A DNA stretch of 22,020 bases from Chloroflexota bacterium (GTDB lineage: Bacteria > Chloroflexota > Dehalococcoidia > UBA2979): contig CANFFZ010000025.1 of the NCBI GenBank assembly GCA_947446155.1, positions 1 to 22,020 of the forward strand. The letters are read 5' to 3'. The translations under genes were made by a program, and so were the position numbers. Of this stretch, positions 15,616 through 22,020 are shown one piece after another (position 1 is the first letter of the stretch; each line of letters begins with the position of its first letter). The notes below the pieces were generated by a model, which was not told the DNA's origin, ran no database searches, and worked only from the letters and a program-made list of their open reading frames with translations.

Positions 15616-16827
15616 GTGTCCCTCCGTCGTGCCCTGCCCCCGCCGCTCCGTCGGCTGCTGGCGACCGCTGAGGCGACCGCCACCGCCCGAAACGTCACGC
15701 TCTGGGCGGTCGGCGGCGCCCCCCGCGACCTTGCCCTTGGCGAGTCGATCAACGACCTCGACCTCGCGATCGACGGTGATGTCGGCCGCTTCGCTCGCGA
15801 CCTCGCTACCCGCCTGCCCGGGGTGGATGTGGGTACCGTCTCCGCCTTCGGCACGGCTGGCCTCACCCTGACCACTGCCGAGGGTTCGGCGCGCCTCGAT
15901 CTCGCCCGGCTGCGGTCGGAGACGTACACGCGTGCAGGCGCCCTCCCGACGGTGCGCTGGACACGCGACATCGAGCGCGACCTGGCGCGGCGTGACTTCA
16001 CCGTGAACGCGATCGCCCTCGGCCTGACGGGCGAGCATCGAGGGCGCGTGGTTGATCCGTTTGGCGGCCTCGCGGATGCACACGCGCGCCGGCTCCGCGT
16101 GCTCCATCCGCACTCGTTCGAGGACGACGCGACCCGCCTCTGGCGTGGCGCACGTGTCGCGGCAGCGCGCCACCTGCGGCCGGACGCGGAAACGGCACGC
16201 CTGATCGCGGACGGCACGCGCTGGGCCTCGACCGTTTCCGGTGACCGGTGGTTCGGAGAACTCGACCTCACCGCGCGTCGAGGCCACACGGCGGGCGCGG
16301 TGCGCCTGCTCGACCGCTGGGGTGTGCTGCGCGCGATCCACCCGGCGTGGGAGGTGCAGCCGAGCAGCCTGCGCGCGCTCGCCCGTCACTCCGAGCCGAT
16401 GCCTTTGCCACGCTTTGCCGCATTGCTGCTCGCGCCGCTCCAGGAGCATCCCGCCATCCTCACGCGCCTGACTGCCTCCGGCGAGGTGCGCGAGGTCGTG
16501 CGTGATGCCGCGCGCCTGTTGGCGCTGCCTCAGCCGCCCTCGACGGACGACCTCACGACGGTGGAGCGCACCAGTGAAGAGGTTCGGCTCGCAGCGCGCT
16601 GGCTCGCGCCGCACGGGACGGCCAACTGGCGCGCCCTCGATCGCTGGACGCGCACGAAGCCCGCGCTCACGGCCGAAGAGGTCATCGCCCTCGGTGTGAC
16701 GCGCGGGCCGCGCGTCGGCCAGATCCTGCGCGAGTTGCGCCGTGCCCGGTACGAGCGCACCCTGACCTCGAAGTCGGTCGAACGCGCAGCGGTCCGCCAC
16801 TTCGTAGAGCACGAGGGGTCACGATGA
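15616..16827 (+). CDS. CCA-adding enzyme / poly(A) polymerase family nucleotidyltransferase
   Basis: A class II nucleotidyltransferase of the PcnA/Cca family, which adds CCA or A tails to RNA 3' ends. Numbering from GTG 15616 (403 residues): the Pol-beta-like palm has LWAVGGAPRDL (29-39), the metal ligands D47-L-D49 in INDLDLAI and a third acidic residue near D95. The RNA-binding neck has RRDFTVNAIAL (125-135), VVDPFGG and SFEDDATRLWRGAR (167-180). The C-terminal helical body is divergent, with no HD phosphohydrolase domain seen. The open frame extends back to GTG 15529, but those extra codons have low third-position GC and lie in the operator, so I prefer 15616; ATG 15553 is another option. 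No ribosome binding site is obvious for any of them. Whether it adds CCA or only part of it cannot be judged here. Confidence 0.88.
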   Translation: MSLRRALPPPLRRLLATAEATATARNVTLWAVGGAPRDLALGESINDLDLAIDGDVGRFARDLATRLPGVDVGTVSAFGTAGLTLTTAEGSARLDLARLRSETYTRAGALPTVRWTRDIERDLARRDFTVNAIALGLTGEHRGRVVDPFGGLADAHARRLRVLHPHSFEDDATRLWRGARVAAARHLRPDAETARLIADGTRWASTVSGDRWFGELDLTARRGHTAGAVRLLDRWGVLRAIHPAWEVQPSSLRALARHSEPMPLPRFAALLLAPLQEHPAILTRLTASGEVREVVRDAARLLALPQPPSTDDLTTVERTSEEVRLAARWLAPHGTANWRALDRWTRTKPALTAEEVIALGVTRGPRVGQILRELRRARYERTLTSKSVERAAVRHFVEHEGSR

Positions 16828-17174
16828 GCAGTGGAGCGATCTGCGGCGTCTGCAACGAGGTCGAGGAGACCCCGCTCGTCGAGTGCATCGAGTGCGGGAC
16901 GATGTTCCACCTCAACCCTCGGATCGACCGCCCGGGCAAGGACTGCGGCGACGCGATCCTCGGCGAGGCGATGGGCATCGAGATGATCTGCAACAACTGC
17001 ATTGCGCTGCGCCGAGAGCCATCCGGGCCGACCGGAATGATGGGCATGTTCGCGGCGATGACCGGCGACGCGTTGCCCCTCCCTCCGTCCGCCACCACTC
17101 CCGCACCCCGCCCATCCTCGAAGCCTGACGCCGGCGAGCGCCCCCGCCGCCGCTTCCGCCGGATCGACCGGTGA
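16824..17174 (+). CDS. Small C4HC3 zinc-binding (PHD-like) protein, uncharacterised
   Basis: 116 residues; the ATG overlaps the preceding stop as ATGA and has GAGGGG five bases upstream. Potential zinc ligands are C7-x2-C10, C21-x2-C24, H29, C41 and C56-x2-C59, i.e. C4-H-C3 with a cross-brace-like spacing reminiscent of eukaryotic PHD fingers. The gap from the His to the next Cys (11 residues) is longer than the classical two, so the resemblance may be convergent. After the finger come a Met/Gly-rich stretch (about 66-80) and a Pro-rich, strongly basic tail (ERPRRRFRRIDR), which could touch RNA, DNA or the membrane surface. I recognise no named family. Tight coupling to the nucleotidyltransferase suggests an RNA-related job, but this is inference. 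Confidence 0.8.
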   Translation: MSSGAICGVCNEVEETPLVECIECGTMFHLNPRIDRPGKDCGDAILGEAMGIEMICNNCIALRREPSGPTGMMGMFAAMTGDALPLPPSATTPAPRPSSKPDAGERPRRRFRRIDR

Positions 17175-17410
17175 CCGAGGCGCCCTCCAACCCGCGCCGG
17201 CGCACGATGTCCACGCTGCTGGTGTTCGCGCTGGGGCTGCTCGTGGGGCGGTTCGCCTCTGGCCTTCCGGACGGCGCCACTGGCCTCCTCGATGTCGGCA
17301 TTGCCGCGCTACTCGCCGTGTCCGTCACGCTGATGTGGCGACGCTGGGCGCGCCGCGCGATGGAGTCGAGGCGGCTCGAGCAGCAGCGGCGCGCGGGCGC
17401 GAAGCACTAG
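17171..17410 (+). CDS. Small two-helix membrane protein, hypothetical
   Basis: 79 residues from GTG 17171, overlapping the zinc-protein stop as GTGA, so translation is probably coupled. A short basic N-terminus (NPRRRT) precedes a hydrophobic helix of about residues 13-28 (MSTLLVFALGLLVGRF), a loop, a second helix of about 37-55 (LLDVGIAALLAVSVTLM) and a long Arg-rich tail (RRWARRAMESRRLEQQRR). By the positive-inside rule both termini should be cytoplasmic. No family recognised. It could anchor the basic zinc protein or the nucleotidyltransferase at the membrane, which is speculation. It ends 9 bases from the convergent acetyltransferase with no visible terminator. Confidence 0.65.
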   Translation: MTEAPSNPRRRTMSTLLVFALGLLVGRFASGLPDGATGLLDVGIAALLAVSVTLMWRRWARRAMESRRLEQQRRAGAKH

Positions 17411-17419
17411 ACCAGGTCG

Positions 17420-17911
17420 CTAGGCGGGCATCCGCCGCGCGAACCAGGTTGCGTCGCCCTCGTCGTGTGGTGCGCCCTCGCCCGTCACGGGCGTGAACCC
17501 GCAGCGCAGCATGTAGTACAGCCCGCGCCCGTTCGTCCGAGGCACGCGCGCGAGCACACGTGTCGCGCCGTTCTCGATCAGCCGTCGCTCCGCGAGCAGC
17601 AGCGCCTTCGTCGCCAGCGCCCGCCCCCGCGAGGCGGGTGCGATGGCGATCGCGAGCAGCGCTGCCTCGTCCGCCCTCGGATGGTCGCGCGCGACCGCAA
17701 CGATGCCATCGGCGGGGCCGGTCGTGCGGCGGCCCTCACGCAAGGCGAAGACCGAGGCGGTGGTGGGTATCTCCGGAGGGTCGCCCGTCAGCCCGCGGTC
17801 GACGCCATCGAGGAGGGCCTGCCGGATGCCGGCTTCGGCGAGCAGCGCGGCGCGTGCGGCATCGCGCACCTCGACCAGCGTGACGCCGTGGCCGCTCGCC
17901 CAGGCCGCCAC
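17420..17911 (-). CDS. GNAT-family N-acetyltransferase
   Basis: 163 residues from GTG 17911, which shares one base with the stop of the helicase gene (TAGTG), implying coupled translation. The GNAT core is visible: a substrate-side N-terminal half, strand LLAIAIAPASRGRALATKAL with the acetyl-CoA pyrophosphate loop (RGRALA, equivalent to Q/RxxGxG/A) at about residues 86-105, a helix LLLAERRLIENGATRVLARV and the GLYYMLRCGF motif B segment (about 129-138) that ends most GNAT folds. It should transfer an acetyl group from acetyl-CoA to an amine; the acceptor is unknown. Nothing in the context points to a specific substrate. Confidence 0.85.
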   Translation of the reverse strand: MAAWASGHGVTLVEVRDAARAALLAEAGIRQALLDGVDRGLTGDPPEIPTTASVFALREGRRTTGPADGIVAVARDHPRADEAALLAIAIAPASRGRALATKALLLAERRLIENGATRVLARVPRTNGRGLYYMLRCGFTPVTGEGAPHDEGDATWFARRMPA

Positions 17912-20727
17912 TAGCGTTCGAGCCAGCGCGTGACGGCCGCGGCCATGTCGTCGGCACGCACGTGGCGCACCTCGCAGTCCGGCAGCGCGTCGATGAACGC
18001 GGGGCCGTACTCGCGGCGCGTGAGGCGACTGTCGAGGACGACGAACACGCCTCGATCCTGCGAGCCGCGGATCAATCGCCCGAAGCCCTGGCGGAAGCGC
18101 AGGATCGACTGCGGCAGTGCGAACTCGTCGAACGGGCTGTCGAACTGCTCCGCGCGGCCCGCATAGACGGGGTCGCTCGGTACCGGGAACGGCAATCGTG
18201 CGACGACGATCTGGGAGAGGGCGTCCCCCTGCACATCGATGCCCTCCCAGAACGCCGCTGTCCCGAGCAGGAGCGTCCGAGGGCGCTCCATGAGCAGCCG
18301 CAGGAGCCGCGCTGGTGAGCCATCGACGCCCTGCGCCATCACGGTGATCTCGTCTGCCTGCAGTGGCTCGCGCAGCGCGTTGGCCGTGGAGCGCACCGCC
18401 TGGTGGGAGGTGAACAGGCCGAGGGTGCGTCCCTGTGCCGCCCGAGCGAGCGCTGCCGTCGTCTCCTGCACGGCGCGGTCGTACCCCGGCATGCCCGGCT
18501 CCGGCAGGTCGTTCGCGACGAGTACGAGTACCGCACGCCGGTAGTCGTATGGCGAAGGCACCTCGATGGTCTGGGGATCATCGAGGCCCAGCCGGTGGGC
18601 CGCAAAGTCGAACGACCCTGCGGTCGTGAGGGTGGCCGATGTCACCATCACCGACTCGCGCCCCGCGTAGAGGTCCACGGCGAGCCGTCCCGCGACCTCC
18701 AGCGGCGCGAGGTTCAGCCGCACGTCCCCTTCGCCCCCGGTCACCCAGACGATGTCGTCTCGCGTCGGGCGGAGCACCGTGCGCTTCAGCGAGTCGCGCG
18801 CGCCAACGAGCGCCTCTACGGCGTGTGCGACTTCGCCGCGCAGCACCTCGACCTCCGGGGCGTCCTCGATGGCGGCGAGGACGTCGCGGATCGTGCTCAG
18901 CCGATCGAGGGTCACGGAGAGGCCCATATCGATCGTGAGCGCGGCGCCCTCGACCTCTTCCCACGCCGGCTGCGCCCGTCGCGCCGAGGTGAGCGAGACT
19001 TCGGAACGCCCACCGGGGCGGATGTCTTCCTGATCGTCGATGAAGCGACGGACCGCCTCGACCATCTCGCGGATGTGTTCGCGCGCGCCGGTCACGGCGG
19101 TATCGAGGTTGGCGGCAGCCGGTGCGAGGCCGGCGGTCGGTGCGAGCGCCTGCACAGGCCCGCGCGTCAACCCCTGCACCCGCCGCGCGAGTCCCGCCGC
19201 GCCATGCCGGTCCTGCGCCCCGAGTGCATCGAGGCGCTCGCGCAGTTCGCGCAGGGAGAGCATGGCGCCGTAGTGCTGGGTCGCGACGTCTTCGAGCCGG
19301 TGCGCCTCGTCCAGCACGAGGTGGCGGAATGGCGGCAGCACCTGGTCGCCTCGCGCGGCGTTCGCGAGCAGCAGCGAGTGGTTCGCGACCACGGTGTGGG
19401 CCGCAGCGGCACGCTGGCGGGCGCGCAGCAGGAAGCACGAGCCGTCGCGCACGTAAGCGCAGCGCCGCGACAGGCAGTCGGTGTCACCCGCCGAGACCTG
19501 GTCCCACGCGGGCTGCTCTGGCGAGGTCATGTACAACTCGCCGCGCTCGCCCGTCTCGGTGTCCGGTAGCCACGCCGCGATTCGCGCGAACAGGCGCGCC
19601 TCCGGCTCGGTCCTCGGCGAGGGGTCGAGGCGTATCGCCGCCCACCGTTCGAGGCAGAGGTAGTTCGTGCGCCCCTTCAGCAGCGCCGTGCGCAGCGTGC
19701 CCTCGGGGACACCCTCGTACCCCTCGACGATCGCGGCGGCGAGTGGCAGATCCTTCGTCGCGAGTTGGTCCTGCAGGTTGAGGGTGTGCGTGGAGACCAC
19801 GACGCGGTCGCTGTTCCGCAGTGCGTGTAGCAGCGCCGGCAGCAGGTAGGCGAGTGACTTGCCGGTGCCCGTCCCGGCCTCGGCTGCGAGGTGACCCCCG
19901 AGCGCGAGGTTCTCCGCGACCGCGCGCGACATCGCCTCCTGGCCAGGGCGGCGCTCATAGCCGGGGAAGAGGTCGGTACGGGCCGCTGCTGCCGCGAACA
20001 ACGCGTCGACGTCAGCGGCTGTCACCGGGCGTCGCTCGATGCTTGGCGTGAGCGTTGTAGGCGCGATGGTCGAGGGCGGCAGCGGCAGCCGGGCGAGGAT
20101 CTCGCGCGCCTCGGCCTCGGTCGGTGGTGCGTCGTGGCGGCGGGCCAGGGTGTCGTCGATCAGCCGTGTGGCACGCCAGCCGGCGCGCTCCGCGAAGATG
20201 CGCATCTCCAGCAGCATCGAGCGCGGCATGCCGTCCATCTTGTTCAACAGCGCCAGGAAGATGTCGCGCGTCGCCTCGGCGTCCGCGAGCGCGCGATGCG
20301 CGACCGGCATGGAGACGCCCACGGCCTCCGCGAGTGAGCCGAGGTTCAGCCGCTGCGCCGTCGGCAGCAGCACGGAGGCGAGTTCCCACGTGTCGTAGGA
20401 CGGCCCGGGCGGGACGACATGCTCCGCGGCGAGGAAGGCGAGGTCGAAGGCGATGTTCTGCCCGACGACCGCGCGGTCGCCGATGAACTCGCGCACACGG
20501 TCGGCGACCTCGTGGAAGCGAGGTGCGCCGGTGACGTCGGCATCGGAGATACCGGTGAGCGCTCGGATCTCAGGCGGGATCGGGCGTCCGGGGTCGATGA
20601 ACGTGGTGAACGTCTCGGCGCGGCCTTCGCGGTCGAACCGTGTCGCCCCGACTTCGATGATGACGTCGGAATCGAGGCTCAACCCCGTCGTTTCGAGGTC
20701 GAGCGCAACGTAGTCCTCGGCGGGCAT
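17911..20727 (-). CDS. dinG: DinG-type ATP-dependent helicase with N-terminal DEDDh exonuclease and Fe-S cluster
   Basis: 938 residues. Residues 1-165 form a DnaQ-like 3'-5' exonuclease: D10-L-E12 in LDLETTGL, D95 in NIAFDLAF, H144 and D149 in HRALADAEAT, i.e. all DEDDh ligands. From about 240 it is a superfamily 2 XPD/DinG helicase: Walker A EAGTGTGKS (283-291), DEAH (473-476) and motif VI near the end (QSILRFRQGFGRLIRG). Cys 358, 418, 423 and 431 lie between motifs I and II, where XPD-like helicases hold a 4Fe-4S cluster. DinG unwinds 5'-tailed duplexes, R-loops and D-loops in DNA repair and transcription-replication conflicts. The ATG at 20727 is the only sensible start, because the exonuclease motif begins at residue 7. 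It overlaps the acetyltransferase start. Confidence 0.94.
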   Translation of the reverse strand: MPAEDYVALDLETTGLSLDSDVIIEVGATRFDREGRAETFTTFIDPGRPIPPEIRALTGISDADVTGAPRFHEVADRVREFIGDRAVVGQNIAFDLAFLAAEHVVPPGPSYDTWELASVLLPTAQRLNLGSLAEAVGVSMPVAHRALADAEATRDIFLALLNKMDGMPRSMLLEMRIFAERAGWRATRLIDDTLARRHDAPPTEAEAREILARLPLPPSTIAPTTLTPSIERRPVTAADVDALFAAAAARTDLFPGYERRPGQEAMSRAVAENLALGGHLAAEAGTGTGKSLAYLLPALLHALRNSDRVVVSTHTLNLQDQLATKDLPLAAAIVEGYEGVPEGTLRTALLKGRTNYLCLERWAAIRLDPSPRTEPEARLFARIAAWLPDTETGERGELYMTSPEQPAWDQVSAGDTDCLSRRCAYVRDGSCFLLRARQRAAAAHTVVANHSLLLANAARGDQVLPPFRHLVLDEAHRLEDVATQHYGAMLSLRELRERLDALGAQDRHGAAGLARRVQGLTRGPVQALAPTAGLAPAAANLDTAVTGAREHIREMVEAVRRFIDDQEDIRPGGRSEVSLTSARRAQPAWEEVEGAALTIDMGLSVTLDRLSTIRDVLAAIEDAPEVEVLRGEVAHAVEALVGARDSLKRTVLRPTRDDIVWVTGGEGDVRLNLAPLEVAGRLAVDLYAGRESVMVTSATLTTAGSFDFAAHRLGLDDPQTIEVPSPYDYRRAVLVLVANDLPEPGMPGYDRAVQETTAALARAAQGRTLGLFTSHQAVRSTANALREPLQADEITVMAQGVDGSPARLLRLLMERPRTLLLGTAAFWEGIDVQGDALSQIVVARLPFPVPSDPVYAGRAEQFDSPFDEFALPQSILRFRQGFGRLIRGSQDRGVFVVLDSRLTRREYGPAFIDALPDCEVRHVRADDMAAAVTRWLER

Positions 20728-20781
20728 CAGCCCGGCTTCCCAGGCGGCACTCTGGCCGCGGTTCCACGAATGAACAGGAGG

Positions 20782-21519
20782 TTACTCCTGGCGACCAGAG
20801 ATCGCCTCGCTCGAGCCCTGTTCGAAGCGTACCCAGCGGGCGTCCTTGGTCTTGTGGACGGCCTCGAAGTGGCCCTTGTGCAGTTCTTCGAGGAACTCCT
20901 CAGGCGTGGCGATCGCCTTCTCGAAGCCGGTGGCGAAGGTGCCGATGCCACTCGTGGAGTGGGCGTCCGAGCCGCCCGTCCCGCTGATGCCGAGCAGCCG
21001 GATGACCTCGAGTGCGAACTCGTTCTCCTGCGGGGTGTTGGCGCCGTTGGCCACCTCTACCGCGTGGACGAGTTTGAAGACGGGCATCCGCTCCGCAGCC
21101 TCGGCGGGGGTCATCTCGAATTTCACGCCGGTGCGCATCGCCGTGACCGGGTCGAACAGGCGGCGGAACGGGTGCGCGACGATCAGGAAGCCGCCCACCT
21201 TGTCGAGTTCCTCGCGCAGTTTGGCGGCCTTGCGGATGCCGGGCAGGTAGACCTTCAGGCCCACCGCCAGCATATGGCCCATGTCCGTGGAGACTTCCAT
21301 CCCGAAGTTCACGAAGAAGTCCGGGTGCAGCGCGCGGAAGTTGGCCTGGTGGTGGGACTCGTGCACGTTGTCGTGCTCGGTCATGTTCACGCCGGACAGG
21401 CCGATGTCCCGTGCGATTTGCACGAGTTCGCTCGGGTCGAGCATGGAGTCAGACGAAGTCGGCTTGGTATGGACGTGCATCTCGATGATCGAGCCGCGCA
21501 GTCCGTCGTGGAGTTCCAG
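20782..21519 (-). CDS. PHP-domain metal-dependent phosphoesterase
   Basis: Starting at CTG 21519 (GAGGAGG five bases upstream) the protein is 245 residues; starting at ATG 21480 it is 232. Numbering from the ATG, the metal ligands of the PHP fold are H2 and H4 (HVHT), E35-H36-D37 (TEHD), E62 (GMEVST), H103 (VAHPFR) and D172 with H174 (GGSDAHS). These are the ligands of the trinuclear site seen in histidinol phosphatase and RNase AM/YciV-type enzymes. Stand-alone PHP proteins of this size typically hydrolyse phosphate esters or short RNA 5' ends; substrate unknown. With the ATG, the first His motif would begin at residue 2, unusually close to the terminus, which supports the upstream CTG. The gene ends 54 bases before the helicase start. 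Confidence 0.88.
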   Translation of the reverse strand: MELHDGLRGSIIEMHVHTKPTSSDSMLDPSELVQIARDIGLSGVNMTEHDNVHESHHQANFRALHPDFFVNFGMEVSTDMGHMLAVGLKVYLPGIRKAAKLREELDKVGGFLIVAHPFRRLFDPVTAMRTGVKFEMTPAEAAERMPVFKLVHAVEVANGANTPQENEFALEVIRLLGISGTGGSDAHSTSGIGTFATGFEKAIATPEEFLEELHKGHFEAVHKTKDARWVRFEQGSSEAISGRQE

Positions 21520-21524
21520 CGGGT

Positions 21525-21531
21525 CCTCCTC
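21525..21531 (-). promoter_or_regulatory. Strong Shine-Dalgarno (GAGGAGG) pointing to a CTG start
   Basis: GAGGAGG is placed five bases before an in-frame CTG (21519-21517) and 44 bases before the first ATG of the PHP gene. An in-frame TAG at 21546-21544 closes the frame upstream, and no ATG, GTG or TTG exists in frame between it and 21480. The site therefore decides between a non-canonical start and a wasted ribosome binding site. Confidence 0.5.
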
Positions 21532-21571
21532 GTCCGTCCGCCCCTACGGGTGGCGGCGGTGGGTATGCCCG

Positions 21572-21600
21572 AGGATACCGAGCCCCCGTGCTTCCGTCAC
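21572..21600 (-). promoter_or_regulatory. Possible promoter of the PHP gene (GTGACG-17-TATCCT)
   Basis: A -35-like GTGACG (21600-21595) is followed after 17 bases by TATCCT (21577-21572) on the minus strand, each matching four of six consensus bases, just after the end of the upstream membrane gene. A short GGTAT/ATACC inverted repeat overlaps the -10 region. The match is modest and could be chance in a 60-base gap. Confidence 0.3.
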
Positions 21601-21607
21601 CGTACCC

Positions 21608-22020
21608 TCATGCGCGTGCCGCCAGGAACGGCAGCACCCCGGCAAACGCCACCAGCGAGGTCGCGAGGGTTGCCCAGACGACGCGGGCCTCCCCGCTCCC
21701 CGGTCGCCCTCGTGCGACGGAGTAGACGAGGGCTGCGAGGGCATGCACGGCGGCGACGCCAGCCGTGAACCGCGGCCCCCCGGAGAGGTAGTAGCCCACC
21801 CCGGCGCCGATCCCCGCGAGCGTCCACGCGACCACGAGGGCGTTCACGGCCACGATCCCGAAGATCGGTAGCGACACGCGAAGATTCGGTAGCGGTCGGA
21901 TCGTCGCTCGCGACAGGCCGAACATCAGGTATCCGGTACTGGCGAGGGCGACGGCGAAGCCGCACACCCACCCGGCGAGCACGGCCGCGAACAGTGCCTG
22001 CTCCGCCTCGATCAGTGCGA
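21608..22020 (-). CDS. Integral membrane protein, 5' end outside the window
   Basis: The frame stays open to the right edge of the window (the last residues read ...ALIEAEQALFAAVLAGWVCGF), so the gene very likely begins beyond 22020. The GTG at 21982 is probably internal. The visible ~137 residues contain about four hydrophobic helices: around VLAGWVCGFAVALASTGYLM, LPIFGIVAVNALVVAWTLAG, FTAGVAAVHALAALVYSV and VVWATLATSLVAFAGVLPFL, with short Arg-rich cytoplasmic loops between. No diagnostic motif is seen and I do not recognise the family. It precedes the PHP gene on the same strand by about 90 bases. Confidence 0.65.
   Translation of the reverse strand, partial: ALIEAEQALFAAVLAGWVCGFAVALASTGYLMFGLSRATIRPLPNLRVSLPIFGIVAVNALVVAWTLAGIGAGVGYYLSGGPRFTAGVAAVHALAALVYSVARGRPGSGEARVVWATLATSLVAFAGVLPFLAARA

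Noticed and set aside
15532..16812. 426-codon minus-strand frame opposite the nucleotidyltransferase
   Set aside because: The plus strand has the full nucleotidyltransferase motif set; the minus frame has none.
17408..17422. Bidirectional terminator between the convergent membrane protein and acetyltransferase genes
   Set aside because: Only 9 bases separate the two stop codons and no inverted repeat with a T-run is visible around them.
18403..19569. 388-codon plus-strand frame opposite the DinG gene
   Set aside because: Antisense to helicase and Fe-S motifs, compositionally biased, no motif.
20775..20790. CAGGAG/CTCCTG 6-bp hairpin around the PHP stop codon, considered as a terminator
   Set aside because: Short stem, four-base loop, no T-run, and the helicase gene follows closely on the same strand.

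Overview
The window is high-GC bacterial DNA (strong G/C bias at third codon positions, long antisense shadow frames). It most likely comes from a member of the Chloroflexota. The best taxonomic pointer is the adjacent pair of a DUF2298/Chlor_Arch_YYY membrane protein and an Agl23-like (TIGR03663) GT-C protein, families described mainly from Chloroflexi and archaea. The rest is chromosomal housekeeping content. I see no tRNA, rRNA, CRISPR array or prophage.

Layout. Positions 1-342 hold the 5' end of an IS3-family element (transposase start on the minus strand, reading off the window) that abuts a decapitated CHAP-domain gene on the plus strand. From 356 to 2993 (minus) lies a NuoE/NuoF-type NADH-dehydrogenase module followed by a tiny membrane protein, under a promoter with a consensus -10 box. 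From 3064 to 9829 (minus) is a compact membrane/glycan module: DUF2298 protein, Agl23-like GT-C protein, LPG-synthase-type/UPF0104 membrane protein and a FAD-dependent oxidoreductase, with 4-bp start/stop overlaps at two of its three junctions. It directly follows ftsY (9838-10830), smc (10944-14588) and rnc (14589-15419). The whole minus-strand run may be one long transcription unit starting from a TTGACA-17-TAGGAT promoter at about 15.5 kb that is covered by a perfect inverted repeat. Diverging from it on the plus strand (15616-17410) are a CCA-adding/poly(A)-polymerase-type nucleotidyltransferase, a small C4HC3 zinc-binding protein and a small two-helix membrane protein, translationally overlapped. 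The last part (17420-22020, minus) contains a GNAT acetyltransferase, an exonuclease-DinG helicase fusion with an Fe-S cluster, a PHP-domain metal-dependent hydrolase whose best start is CTG, and a 5'-truncated membrane protein.

How the parts fit. rnc-smc-ftsY is a conserved bacterial cluster (RNA processing, chromosome condensation, SRP-dependent membrane targeting). Here it runs within 8 bp into very hydrophobic proteins that would themselves need the SRP route. The four-gene membrane module looks like an uncharacterised lipid-linked sugar or envelope glycan system. The other points for a second look are an RNase III in which one catalytic Asp position appears to be Arg, the PHD-like zinc protein, the single-cluster ferredoxin tail on NuoF, and the IS-broken CHAP gene.
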